Assembly: GCF_014397255.1 (NCBI RefSeq)
Contig: NZ_CP060724.1
Span: forward strand, 620,001-684,000
From: Weissella diestrammenae
GTDB lineage: Bacteria > Bacillota > Bacilli > Lactobacillales > Lactobacillaceae
DNA length: 64,000 bases
Direction: 5' to 3'
This document shows positions 17,185-24,963 of this stretch, piece after piece (the stretch's first letter is position 1; every line of letters starts with the position of its first letter). Below the pieces are notes generated by a model. The model worked only from the letters and a program-made list of their open reading frames with translations. It was not told the origin of the DNA and did not search any database. Made by a program: the position numbers and the translations under genes.

Positions 17185-18018
17185 ATGAAGCAAACATTTA
17201 AAATTGGGGTCATTACCCTTGCCGCTGGTTTGGTTGCCAGCGTGATTGCCCCTACTATTTCACCCGCTTCAGCCGCTAGTAAGAAGACCTTAACTGTTGG
17301 TATTGTTGGTACTTCTGATGCTAAATTATGGCAAGAAGTTGCCAAAACGGCCAAGAAGAAATATGGTATCACTTTAAAGACAAAGGTCTTCACTGATTAC
17401 AATACGCCTAATAAGGCCTTAGCTGATGGTTCCCTTGATTTAAATGCTTTCCAACACTACAATTTCTTGAATAATTGGAACAAGTCAAACAAAAATGCAG
17501 TTAAAGCCATTGGTAAGACTTTCATTACACCAATCCGTTTGTATGCCACTGATGTTAAATCAGTTAAGAACATCAAGCACGGTGCAACCATTGCCGTACC
17601 AAACGATCCAACTAATGAAGGCCGCGCCTTAACTTTGTTACAATCAGCTGGATTAATCACATTGAATAAAACAGAATTACCAACGGTTAAAGACATCAAG
17701 GAAAATAAAAAAGACCTTAATATCAAAGAAGTGGCTGCTGACCAAACACCTTCAGCCTTGAAATCAGAAGGAGCAGCTGTTATTAATACTAACTATGCTC
17801 AAGATGCCAAAATCAAATTAAGCGCTGCAGTTTATGTTGAACCAGTCGATAAAGCTTCAGAACAATGGATCAATGTCATTGCGGTTGCCAAAAAGAATGC
17901 CAACAAAAAAGCATACAAAGATATTGTCAAAGCCTACCAAACTAAGGCCACTAAACAATATCTGAAAAAAACTTGGGGCGATGCTGAATTGCCTGCTTGG
18001 GACATTAAATTAAAGTAG
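17185..18018 (+). CDS. metQ: Methionine-binding protein MetQ (NlpA family)
   Basis: Extracellular binding protein for D/L-methionine uptake, 277 residues. Signal peptide residues 1-31 ends in an ASA-type type I cleavage site. NlpA-family text: LTVGIVGTSDAKLWQEVA after the signal, NAFQHYNFL near residue 95, and IAVPNDPTNEGRAL near residue 140. No lipobox cysteine is present, although most MetQ proteins are lipoproteins. The ATG at 17185 is chosen because AAGGAG lies nine bases upstream; nearer and upstream alternatives exist. First gene of metQ-metN-metI behind a T-box. Confidence 0.93.
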   Translation: MKQTFKIGVITLAAGLVASVIAPTISPASAASKKTLTVGIVGTSDAKLWQEVAKTAKKKYGITLKTKVFTDYNTPNKALADGSLDLNAFQHYNFLNNWNKSNKNAVKAIGKTFITPIRLYATDVKSVKNIKHGATIAVPNDPTNEGRALTLLQSAGLITLNKTELPTVKDIKENKKDLNIKEVAADQTPSALKSEGAAVINTNYAQDAKIKLSAAVYVEPVDKASEQWINVIAVAKKNANKKAYKDIVKAYQTKATKQYLKKTWGDAELPAWDIKLK

Positions 18019-18134
18019 TCGCTACCCATCATGGTTGGTAACAACCATTTTAAAAACGGTAAACGTTTTGGTACTAGAGTCATCGCTAGTCCCCCCTTGA
18101 TCATCTCCTGGGGGATACATATAAAACTTAATCT

Positions 18135-18168
18135 GCCCACAAACGATGACCTACGTGTGGCTTTTTTA
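18135..18168 (+). terminator. Intrinsic terminator between metQ and metN
   Basis: CCACA and TGTGG close an imperfect stem followed by CTTTTTT. A separate CCCCC/GGGGG hairpin lies just upstream at 18091-18114 without a T-run and may stabilise the 3' end of the metQ mRNA. Confidence 0.65.
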
Positions 18169-18198
18169 TATGAAGAAGAATTGAAACGGAGATGAAAC

Positions 18199-19248
18199 AT
18201 GGCAATTATTGCACTTGAAAATATCAATGTCACTTTTAAACAAAAAAAACAAACAATCGTCGCCGTCCAAGATGAAACGATTCAAATCAATCAAGGCGAT
18301 ATTTATGGCATTGTTGGCTACTCAGGCGCTGGTAAGTCGACTTTGGTTCGAACAATTAATATGTTGCAAAAACCTACCAGTGGCTCTGTTAAAGTTCAAG
18401 GCGTCGAGATGACAACGCTTGACCCTAATGCTTTACGCAACGCACGGAAAAAAATCGGTATGATTTTTCAGCACTTTAATCTTTTAGATGAAATCACCGT
18501 TTTCCAAAACGTTGCCCAGCCCCTCAAACACGCCAAACTATCTAAAAAAGCTAAGATTGAAAAGGTTAACCACCTCCTTGAGCTCGTTGGCTTATCTGAT
18601 CGTGCCAATAATTACCCCGCACAACTTTCAGGGGGTCAAAAACAACGTGTTGCGATTGCACGTGCTTTGGCAAATGATCCTGATATTTTGATTTCAGATG
18701 AAGCAACTTCCGCCTTGGATCCACGAACAACAAATCAAATTCTAGCTTTACTCAAGAAATTAAACCAGACCCTTGGTTTGACCATTGTTTTAATTACCCA
18801 TGAAATGCAAGCCATTAAAGAAATTGCCCACCACGTGGCTGTCATGGAAAATGGACATATCATCGAACGCGGTACATTGTTAGAAATATTCACTGCACCC
18901 AAAGCCCAATTAACCAAAGACTTCATTAACACCGCCACAAACCGTGAAGAAGCGTTGATTAAAGTGCAAGAATTACTGACGACACATCCATTGGCAAATG
19001 ATGAAGTGCTAGTTTCCATTGACTTTGTGGGTGAACAAACGGCACAACCACTGATTTCACGCCTCTATGCCGATTTCAATGTGTCAGCCAATATTTTGTA
19101 CTCAAATATGGAAATTTTAACCAATACGCCAGTGGGTACAGCCCTCGTCGTCTTGAAAGGAACCAACGACCAGTTAACATACGCCATTGCTGCCTTTAAA
19201 CAAAATCACGTAACAATCAATACCATTCCACAAGGGGGGAACCACTAA
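18199..19248 (+). CDS. metN: Methionine ABC transporter ATP-binding protein MetN
   Basis: ATPase of 349 residues: Walker [10 protein letters not shown] near residue 40, Q-loop IFQHFNLL, signature [14 protein letters not shown] near residue 142, Walker [14 protein letters not shown]. Beyond residue 265 lies the C-terminal NIL/C2 domain, an ACT-like methionine-sensing domain that trans-inhibits the transporter in E. coli (here [20 protein letters not shown]). GGAG precedes the ATG. It overlaps metI by one base. Confidence 0.94.
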   Translation: MAIIALENINVTFKQKKQTIVAVQDETIQINQGDIYGIVGYSGAGKSTLVRTINMLQKPTSGSVKVQGVEMTTLDPNALRNARKKIGMIFQHFNLLDEITVFQNVAQPLKHAKLSKKAKIEKVNHLLELVGLSDRANNYPAQLSGGQKQRVAIARALANDPDILISDEATSALDPRTTNQILALLKKLNQTLGLTIVLITHEMQAIKEIAHHVAVMENGHIIERGTLLEIFTAPKAQLTKDFINTATNREEALIKVQELLTTHPLANDEVLVSIDFVGEQTAQPLISRLYADFNVSANILYSNMEILTNTPVGTALVVLKGTNDQLTYAIAAFKQNHVTINTIPQGGNH

Positions 19249-19943
19249 TGTTTAATTGGATTAACACTTATTTCCCAAATATTTATACCCAAGGTTGGGG
19301 TGGTGACTTCGGCTGGGGTACTGCTATCTGGCAAACGCTATACATGACTTTTGGTGCAGCTATTTTCGGTGGTATCTTAGGTTTGCTCTTTGGCATTGGT
19401 TTAGTTTTAACGACTGATGATGGTTTAACACCTAATCATGCCCTTTTTCAAATTTTTGATAAGGTTGTTTCCATCGGTCGAGCCATTCCATTTATTATCA
19501 TGGTCGTAGTCATTTCGCCAATCACGCAACTAATCGTCCACACTACCATTGGGGCAACCGCTGCTCTCGTCCCACTTTCACTTGGTGTCTTTCCATTTTT
19601 TGCGCGTCAAGTTCAAGTGGCTCTACTTGGTGTCAGTGCGGGTAAAATTGAAGCTGCCCGTGCCTATGGCGCAACTAATTGGGATATTATCGTTGACGTC
19701 TATCTACGTGAAGGGCGCGCTGAATTGATCCGCGTCTCAACTGTGACCCTGATTTCCTTAGTTGGTTTAACGGCCATGGCAGGTGCCATTGGTGCTGGTG
19801 GCCTTGGAACAACCGCAATTGTCACTGGCTATCAACGCTTCCAAAATGACGTTATGTGGTTAGCAACGATTATCGTCTTGCTCCTCATCGTCATTATTCA
19901 ATTTACTGGTGACTTCTTGGCTAAACGTGCACATCATAAATAA
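19248..19943 (+). CDS. metI: Methionine ABC transporter permease MetI
   Basis: Permease of 231 residues with about five spans. The EAA loop reads KIEAARAYGATNWDII near residue 143, and ALVPLSLGVFPFFARQVQ and the GAIGAGGLG segment near residue 180 are typical of MetI. Translation is coupled to metN (stop and start overlap as TAATG). Completes the second methionine importer in the window, alongside the ECF system at 3.2-7.3 kb. Confidence 0.94.
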   Translation: MFNWINTYFPNIYTQGWGGDFGWGTAIWQTLYMTFGAAIFGGILGLLFGIGLVLTTDDGLTPNHALFQIFDKVVSIGRAIPFIIMVVVISPITQLIVHTTIGATAALVPLSLGVFPFFARQVQVALLGVSAGKIEAARAYGATNWDIIVDVYLREGRAELIRVSTVTLISLVGLTAMAGAIGAGGLGTTAIVTGYQRFQNDVMWLATIIVLLLIVIIQFTGDFLAKRAHHK

Positions 19944-19952
19944 ATCAAATTC

Positions 19953-20029
19953 AAAAAACGCGTCTCATATGACGATAACCTTGAAAGTTAAAATGACTAT
20001 CAGATTTATCTCAAATGTGATGCGTTTTT
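19953..20029 (+). terminator. Intrinsic terminator after metI
   Basis: AAAAAACGC near 19955 pairs with GCGTTTTT at 20022-20029 around an imperfect inner stem; the T-run follows directly. Confidence 0.6.
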
Positions 20030-20050
20030 CATTGCTCATTTAACCATAAG

Positions 20051-20079
20051 TTGAAAATAAAAAGCCCATCTCTTATAAT
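20051..20079 (+). promoter_or_regulatory. Promoter of a small antisense RNA (candidate antitoxin)
   Basis: TTGAAA (20051-20056), 17-base spacer, TATAAT (20074-20079), with no open reading frame of its own worth supporting downstream. Confidence 0.7.
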
Positions 20080-20085
20080 AAAGAC

Positions 20086-20173
20086 ATGAGCTACCTGACT
20101 AAACAGGCTGGCTACTCGATAAGACTAATAAAAGCCGTGATCCAGACCACCAATCTATCACACGGCTTTTTTG
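20086..20173 (+). ncRNA. Candidate type I antitoxin RNA (about 85-90 nt)
   Basis: Predicted from the strong promoter at 20051-20079 and a hairpin plus T-run ending at 20172. The RNA runs convergently against the small hydrophobic ORF on the other strand. It overlaps that transcript at the shared terminator, the geometry of par/Fst and TxpA/RatA type I systems. Its 5' end contains CCTGACTAAA and GGCTGGCT, repeated as an inverted copy in the leader of the opposing transcript. It could be only a convergent terminator region, but the paired promoters argue otherwise. Confidence 0.5.
20131..20172. terminator. Bidirectional terminator shared by the two convergent RNAs
   Basis: AAAAGCCGTG and CACGGCTTTTTT form a stem that yields a T-run on both strands. 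It stops the plus-strand small RNA and the minus-strand toxin-like mRNA. Confidence 0.8.
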
Positions 20174-20178
20174 TTTGC

Positions 20179-20265
20179 CTACTTATCGCGCCAGACGCGA
20201 ATAAGTACGACAATTGCCTTGACCAATGCAGTCAAAGCACAGAGCAACGATATCAAATCGTGCAC
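20179..20265 (-). CDS. Candidate type I toxin, 28-residue hydrophobic peptide
   Basis: From a GTG at 20263-20265 the minus strand encodes VHDLISLLCALTALVKAI, then VVLIRVWRDK, and stops at 20179. One hydrophobic helix is followed by a charged tail, the build of Fst/Hol-type membrane toxins. The reading frame is continuous with a well-initiated 12-codon ORF immediately upstream, separated only by a TAG codon. Either the peptide is made by re-initiation at the GTG, or a longer toxin of about 41 residues has acquired a nonsense codon. I do not recognise a close named relative. Confidence 0.5.
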   Translation of the reverse strand: MHDLISLLCALTALVKAIVVLIRVWRDK

Positions 20266-20268
20266 AGA

Positions 20269-20307
20269 CTACTGACCCCTCTCGTCGATTTTACCTATGT
20301 CATTCAT
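20269..20307 (-). CDS. 12-codon leader ORF in frame with the toxin-like peptide
   Basis: ATG at 20305-20307 behind an almost perfect AAGGAGGTGAT ribosome site encodes MNDIGKIDERGQ and then TAG at 20269-20271. The next codons, in the same frame, run TCT-GTG into the hydrophobic peptide. It may be a coupling leader or the severed N-terminus of the toxin. Confidence 0.45.
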   Translation of the reverse strand: MNDIGKIDERGQ

Positions 20308-20367
20308 AAGCATCACCTCCTTGACCAGTTCAGCAGCCAGCCGTGCTATTTAGTTAGGATAGTCAAT

Positions 20368-20395
20368 ATTATACTGACATATCATCTGAAAACAA
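20368..20395 (-). promoter_or_regulatory. Promoter of the toxin-like mRNA
   Basis: TTGTTT (20390-20395), 16-base spacer, TATAAT (20368-20373). The transcript would be about 230 nt and end at the shared terminator. Sequence after this -10 box (CCTAACTAAA, then GGCTGGCTGCT) mirrors the start of the opposing RNA. Confidence 0.6.
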
Positions 20396-20403
20396 GTTAT
20401 ATT

Positions 20404-21372
20404 TTAACGTGACTTTGGCCCAGGGGTTGAAACAATCAGCGTCATATCCCCAGAGAACTGCCATTCAGCAACGGTAGCTGGCATGATAAAACTGGTTGCC
20501 AAAGCTAATGGATACACCTGTTCATTGACCGTCACCGTCCCACTACCAGCAATCACGGTGTATTGCGTATATGGGGCCTGCTTAGTCATAAAGGCCTCAC
20601 CAGCAATCACATCTTGATAGACATTAAAATATGGTGCTTCGACTAACGTGGTTTTCGTGAGCGCCCCCAATTGTAAAGTTTCCGCAATTGGCTTCTCTGG
20701 TACAAATGGAACTGTCGTCACATTCTTAGCATCTGCTAAATGTAATTGTCGTAACTCACCTGTTTTCGGATCAGGTCGATCAAAATCATAGACGCGATAG
20801 GTCACATCTGAACTCTGTTGTGTTTCTAAGGCTAACACCCCCGCCCCCAAGGCATGTAGTGTTCCAGCCGGTACATAGAAAAAATCACCGGCTTTAACTG
20901 GTACCTTTTGCAAGAGTTTATCCCATGCACCCTGATCGACTAGTGTATCAAACTCGGATTTTGTTTTAGCTTGATGACCATAATAAATTTCAGCGCCTGG
21001 TTCGGCTGCCAAAATATACCACGATTCCGTCTTGCCCAATTCACTAGCATGGTGAGCAGCCGCGTAAGTATCATCTGGATGGACTTGAACTGACAAATCT
21101 CGATGGGCATCCAAAAACTTAACCAACAGCGGATAAGGTCGCGTGGCATCTTTATTTTCAAATAAATCTGGTCGGTTCTGCCAAAGTTGTGCTAAAGTCT
21201 GGCCCGCATATTTATCATTTGCTACTGGGCTCACCCCATTTGGATGACCTGAAATAATCCAAGCTTCACCGGTCGTTGCACTTGGAATCGGCATTTTAAA
21301 GACATCTTTTAAGGCTGTCCCGCCCCAAATCTTTTCATGCAAAACTGGTGTTAAAAAAATTGGCTCCGTCAT
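20404..21372 (-). CDS. manA: Mannose-6-phosphate isomerase, class I
   Basis: Interconverts mannose-6-P and fructose-6-P, feeding glycolysis or mannose-containing polymer synthesis. The 322-residue short Firmicute form has the zinc-site motifs LSVQVHPDD near residue 93, GKTESWYIL near residue 112 and AGTLHALGAGVLALE near residue 169. EIWGGTAL-type text (KIWGGTALKDVF) is at the N-terminus. It is last of three minus-strand genes beginning with the YbaK-like gene; spacing of about 20 bases suggests one operon. Confidence 0.94.
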   Translation of the reverse strand: MTEPIFLTPVLHEKIWGGTALKDVFKMPIPSATTGEAWIISGHPNGVSPVANDKYAGQTLAQLWQNRPDLFENKDATRPYPLLVKFLDAHRDLSVQVHPDDTYAAAHHASELGKTESWYILAAEPGAEIYYGHQAKTKSEFDTLVDQGAWDKLLQKVPVKAGDFFYVPAGTLHALGAGVLALETQQSSDVTYRVYDFDRPDPKTGELRQLHLADAKNVTTVPFVPEKPIAETLQLGALTKTTLVEAPYFNVYQDVIAGEAFMTKQAPYTQYTVIAGSGTVTVNEQVYPLALATSFIMPATVAEWQFSGDMTLIVSTPGPKSR

Positions 21373-21391
21373 TTACCATGCCTCATACTTT

Positions 21392-22105
21392 CTAATTGGT
21401 TAACTTCAAATTACTGCCCTCAATCCACCCTTGACCAGCAATTTCGTACCAGTCTTTACCTGATGGATCATGTAATACCTGTGTTAAGATGACCGTCAAT
21501 TCGGCTGGCAAAGTTTTAATTTCGCCTCCATACGGTTTTGAATAAACTTTAATCGGCCAATCAGGTGCTGTTGCCACAAGCTGTCCCGCACCACTAAAAG
21601 CGACTGCTTCCCAATCATAGAGCGGTGTGTTGATGCCACTTTGTCGGGCCTTTTTTTCAATGGTCATTGTTCTTCGATCGTACAATACCCAGCGTGAATC
21701 AGCAATTTGATGCCAAAAAAGGCCCTTCGTCGTAGCTAACCGCACTGATATTGGCCAATCCGTATCTGCCGTCAATGGCGTTGGCCGTGGTGCAGTCGAC
21801 AAATCAGGTTGGTCATAGGTCTGAGTTTCGGCCGTAATATGTAAAAATTGGCCCGTCATCGGTTCGATTTGTGCCACATCAGTTGGTCGGTAGTAAACCG
21901 TAATGACTTGGGTTGTATCTGAAAAATGTCCCGACAACTCACCCTCGACAGAATCCATGCTGTACCCATCAATTTTTGGCACCGTTATCTCATATGGATC
22001 GCCTTGATAGCCTTGGATAATTTTGGGCATGCCAAGGCTTTTTTTCGTTCCAATTTCTTTTTGATACACCCAAACCGGAATTCCTTGTAATTGCGTGTCA
22101 CTCAT
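21392..22105 (-). CDS. MucBP-like plus SH3-like domain protein, cytoplasmic
   Basis: Protein of 237 residues without signal peptide or membrane span. Residues 25-72 resemble a MucBP repeat (IIQGYQGDPYEITVPKIDGY ending VITVYYRP), usually found in secreted adhesins. Residues 80-235 contain two SH3/GW-like beta modules with tryptophan-rich ends (LFWHQIADSRWVLYD and WYEIAGQGWIEGSNL). The lack of an export signal on surface-type domains is odd. Function unknown; it sits between ybaK-like and manA genes. Confidence 0.6.
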   Translation of the reverse strand: MSDTQLQGIPVWVYQKEIGTKKSLGMPKIIQGYQGDPYEITVPKIDGYSMDSVEGELSGHFSDTTQVITVYYRPTDVAQIEPMTGQFLHITAETQTYDQPDLSTAPRPTPLTADTDWPISVRLATTKGLFWHQIADSRWVLYDRRTMTIEKKARQSGINTPLYDWEAVAFSGAGQLVATAPDWPIKVYSKPYGGEIKTLPAELTVILTQVLHDPSGKDWYEIAGQGWIEGSNLKLTN

Positions 22106-22126
22106 TATCTTGCTGCCTCTTTCTCA

Positions 22127-22636
22127 TCAAATTGATTTTGATGCATTCGCCATGCTAATGTCAGCAAACTGACCTTGCACAAAATCTGCCAATACGGTTG
22201 CATCAATCCGGATTGAACGCCCAATTTCACCAGCTGAAACCACGATTGATGACGCTTTTTGTGCCGTTAAATCAAAGTAAATTGGAAATTTCTTTGTTTG
22301 CCAGATACCAACTGGATTATTAGCCCCATGAATATAACCTGTCGTTTTTTGAAGATCCTTTGTTGCAATCATATCAACGCGCTTATTGCCCGACACACTT
22401 GCTAATTTTTTTTCATCCAGATGCATATCTAACGGTACAACACCAATCACTGGTCCGGTTGCATTCCCAGTTAAGGCCAAGGTCTTATAAATATCATGTT
22501 CAGTGAGATGATATTGTGCCATTTCTTCATCCGATCGATTCATACCAGCGTTAAAAACAATCGTTTCATATGGCACGCCAGCCTTATCTAAAATTTGCTC
22601 AACTAAAATTTTCTTAATGCGTGTTTTTTTAGCCAT
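22127..22636 (-). CDS. YbaK/EbsC-type aminoacyl-tRNA deacylase
   Basis: Single-domain editing protein of 169 residues; YbaK hydrolyses Cys-tRNA(Pro) mischarged by ProRS. Recognisable text: IYKTLALTGN near residue 48, the conserved lysine region LDEKKLASVSGNKRVDM near residue 73, and the YIHGANNPVGI stretch near residue 97 corresponding to the GYxxGgxsPig motif. The ATG at 22636 follows AGGGGGAA by several bases; a GTG immediately upstream is also possible. First gene of the three-gene unit with manA. Confidence 0.85.
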   Translation of the reverse strand: MAKKTRIKKILVEQILDKAGVPYETIVFNAGMNRSDEEMAQYHLTEHDIYKTLALTGNATGPVIGVVPLDMHLDEKKLASVSGNKRVDMIATKDLQKTTGYIHGANNPVGIWQTKKFPIYFDLTAQKASSIVVSAGEIGRSIRIDATVLADFVQGQFADISMANASKSI

Positions 22637-22718
22637 CACTTCCCCCTCAATTGGTCATTTTCATTATACAACATCTATCATTTGGAGAGGCATTTCCTCT
22701 GCCTCAACAAAATGCAAT

Positions 22719-22747
22719 TTGCACAATCTTAAAAAGTCGACTATACT
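22719..22747 (+). promoter_or_regulatory. Promoter of the thiamine operon
   Basis: TTGCAC (22719-22724) and TATACT (22742-22747) separated by 17 bases, immediately before the TPP riboswitch. Confidence 0.75.
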
Positions 22748-22762
22748 AATCGTAATTTCAAT

Positions 22763-22898
22763 TATCTGGGGTGCCAATTTGGCTGAGAAATACCCATTGA
22801 ACCTGATGATGGTAATGCATCCGAAGGGAGATACATCTTTTAATTGCCTTTTTTGGTCAACGACGATGTGCTCTATCATCAGTCGATGGCCATTTTTT
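22763..22898 (+). promoter_or_regulatory. TPP riboswitch (THI box) with terminator platform
   Basis: Canonical aptamer elements in order: GGGGTGCC, GGCTGAGAAATACCC, GAACCTGAT, and GGTAATGCATCCGAAGGGA. Downstream, TGGTC..CGAC pairs with GTCG..GGCCA and is followed by TTTTTT (22854-22898), giving a transcriptional off-switch when thiamine pyrophosphate is bound. Confidence 0.95.
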
Positions 22899-22935
22899 AT
22901 TTACCTCAGGCTGTGCAAAAAAAGGAGTCGGGTTC

Positions 22936-23769
22936 ATGAATACTGTCACTGAATTACAAACTAAAATGCAACAAGTCGTCAGCGTAGTTAAATCAACAAC
23001 GCCACTCGCACCGTCAATCACAAACACTGTGACGATTAATTTTGTCGCCAATACCCAACTTGCTGTTGGTGGTAGTGCGGCAATGATTTATTTACCAGAT
23101 GAGGGAATCACACTAGCCCAAATGGCTAACTCGTTTTACCTTAATTCAGGTACCTTGGAACCCTTTTATACTGAGACCTTTCCAGCGACAGCCAAGGCCA
23201 TGCACGAGCAACATAAGAATTGGGTGCTCGATCCAGTTGCACTCGGCATTGGTACCATGCGTACCAACTTGATGCACGAATTCAAAAGTTACAAGCCAAC
23301 GATTATTAAAGGTAATGCGTCAGAAATTATCGCACTGGCTTCTTTGTGGGAATTGATTCATCATCAAGATTCAACGGTTAAGGGTGTCGACACGACAGAT
23401 ACCGTGGACGCTGCACGACAGGCTGCCGTTGCATTAGCCCAATATACAAGCGGAGCGGTAGTCGTTAGCGGAACTGACGATTTGGTAACTGATGGCCAAC
23501 AGGTTATCATGTCACACGGCGGTAGTCCCATGATGGGGCTCATTACTGGTGCTGGTTGTTCACTTGGGGGCGTCATCAATGTTTATGCCACTAGTACTGA
23601 CCCATTAACAGCTGCCCTCACTGGTGTTCAGATCTACAATTTAGCTGGTCAGCGCGCTGCAGAATTGGCCAATGGTCCTGCTAGCTTCCAAACAGCTTTC
23701 ATCGATGCACTCTATCATGCCACCGCTGAAGAAATCGCCCACAATCCCTTTGATGTGGAGGCAATCTAA
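22936..23769 (+). CDS. thiM: Hydroxyethylthiazole kinase
   Basis: Phosphorylates the thiazole moiety for thiamine salvage. 277 residues. Family motifs: NFVANTQLAVGGSAAM near residue 35, the DPVALGIG loop near residue 97 and the catalytic-cysteine anion hole GAGCSLGGV near residue 206. AAAGGAG precedes the ATG. First structural gene after the TPP riboswitch; abuts the next ORF with no gap. Confidence 0.94.
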   Translation: MNTVTELQTKMQQVVSVVKSTTPLAPSITNTVTINFVANTQLAVGGSAAMIYLPDEGITLAQMANSFYLNSGTLEPFYTETFPATAKAMHEQHKNWVLDPVALGIGTMRTNLMHEFKSYKPTIIKGNASEIIALASLWELIHHQDSTVKGVDTTDTVDAARQAAVALAQYTSGAVVVSGTDDLVTDGQQVIMSHGGSPMMGLITGAGCSLGGVINVYATSTDPLTAALTGVQIYNLAGQRAAELANGPASFQTAFIDALYHATAEEIAHNPFDVEAI

Positions 23770-24075
23770 ATGAACACCTTAATTTCAGTTGCAATTGCCC
23801 CACTCGGTACCGGTGACGAATTAGCCTCGAGTGTCGCAAAAATCATTGATGTCATTGAAAAATCAGGCTTAGACTACCAGACCCATGCCATGACCACCGA
23901 AATTGAAGGTGACTGGGACGATGTTTTTGCGGTGGTTAAGACAGCCACACAGGTGTTAACTGATCAAGGCCAACGCGCCTATGTGTCACTCAATGCTGAT
24001 GTTCGCCCTGGCTATACTAAAACAATGACTGAAAAAATAAGGAGGCTCAACCATGCCCGCAACCAAATCATTTGA
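23770..24075 (+). CDS. Thiamine-binding protein, MTH1187/UPF0045 family
   Basis: Small cytoplasmic protein of 101 residues of the YqgV/MTH1187 group, a ferredoxin-like fold reported to bind thiamine or related pyrimidine compounds. Visible features: ISVAIAPLGTGDELASSVAK at the N-terminus, the YQTHAMTTEIEGDWDDVF segment near residue 38 and RAYVSLNADVRPG near residue 76. It sits between thiM and thiE under the TPP riboswitch, in the place often taken by thiD. Its 3' end overlaps the thiE start, whose ribosome site lies inside this gene. Confidence 0.82.
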   Translation: MNTLISVAIAPLGTGDELASSVAKIIDVIEKSGLDYQTHAMTTEIEGDWDDVFAVVKTATQVLTDQGQRAYVSLNADVRPGYTKTMTEKIRRLNHARNQII

Positions 24076-24748
24076 TTTAAGCGCCTATCTTATTATTGGC
24101 CCTGAAAACACGTTAAATCGACCAGTAAAGTCGGTGATTCAGGCAGCTATTAAGGGTGGGATTACTTTTATCCAAATTCGCTCAAAAGTAGCTGATGCCA
24201 AAGACCTCATCGCATACACTCGTGATGCCGCTGCGGCAATTGCTGAAGCTGGTCAACAAGATCGAATCAAGCTCGTTGTGGATGACCGCTTAGATGTCGT
24301 CCTTGCTGCCCGCGACTTAGGTATTAAAGTGGATGGTCTTCATATTGGTCAAAGCGACCTCCCCATTGACTTTTGTCGTCAATATCTTGGCCCTGATGCC
24401 ATCCTCGGCGTTTCCGCACGAAATGCCGAATTATTAGCCTATGTCAAAGAAACTGATGTGACAGATATTGACTATTTTGGTGCTGGGCCATTTCATCCAA
24501 CTCAAACCAAACCTGAAGCCGGTCGTGATGAGAAAACAGGCGAAATTCACACTCGGCAAGTAGCCGAATTAATCGAATTAGCACACCTATCACCAATTCC
24601 TGTCGTTGTCGGTGGCGGCGTGAAATTAGCCGATATGCCACAATTAAAAGCAACTGGTGTTGCTGGATTTTTCGTCATCACAGCCATCACAGAAGCTTCC
24701 GATCCAGAAAGGGCTACCCGGGCTTTAGTAACTGCTTGGCAAGCCTAA
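24053..24748 (+). CDS. thiE: Thiamine-phosphate synthase
   Basis: Joins HMP-PP and thiazole phosphate to form thiamine phosphate. TIM barrel of 231 residues with IQIRSKVADAKDLI near residue 38, VDDRLDVVLAARDLGIKVDGLHIGQ near residue 82, DYFGAGPFHPTQTKPEA near residue 142 and the phosphate-binding VVGGGVKLADMP near residue 186. AAGGAGG lies before the ATG. No thiD is present nearby, so HMP-PP must come from elsewhere. Confidence 0.93.
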   Translation: MPATKSFDLSAYLIIGPENTLNRPVKSVIQAAIKGGITFIQIRSKVADAKDLIAYTRDAAAAIAEAGQQDRIKLVVDDRLDVVLAARDLGIKVDGLHIGQSDLPIDFCRQYLGPDAILGVSARNAELLAYVKETDVTDIDYFGAGPFHPTQTKPEAGRDEKTGEIHTRQVAELIELAHLSPIPVVVGGGVKLADMPQLKATGVAGFFVITAITEASDPERATRALVTAWQA

Positions 24749-24756
24749 CCAATACA

Positions 24757-24819
24757 AAATGGCATCAATCAAATCAAGCTGAGCCGACTACTTCTCAGAT
24801 GATTTGATTGATGCCATTT
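24757..24819. terminator. Long inverted repeat after thiE, probable bidirectional terminator
   Basis: A perfect 20-base stem: AAATGGCATCAATCAAATCA (24757-24776) pairs with 24800-24819 across a 23-base loop. Weak T-rich ends flank it. It is unusually long for a terminator. Confidence 0.65.
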
Positions 24820-24963
24820 CACTAAAAAGATGTACCAAGTATTCCAATAACTGAACGGTGCTATATTCGAAGCACTTAACCCACATCATTTTATGGCTGA
24901 CAAATCAAATTGCTAAATGTCAAACGCTCTAAACTTTGTTATCTCAAATCAATTGTTTCGTTA

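Noticed and set aside
20179-20307. Certain assignment to the Fst/par family
   Set aside because: The P-G and WL core of Fst is not evident and the repeats are inverted rather than direct, so only a generic type I candidate is claimed.
20086-20412. 108-codon plus-strand ORF across the toxin-antitoxin region
   Set aside because: It has no ribosome site, runs through a strong terminator hairpin and opposes a better supported small locus.
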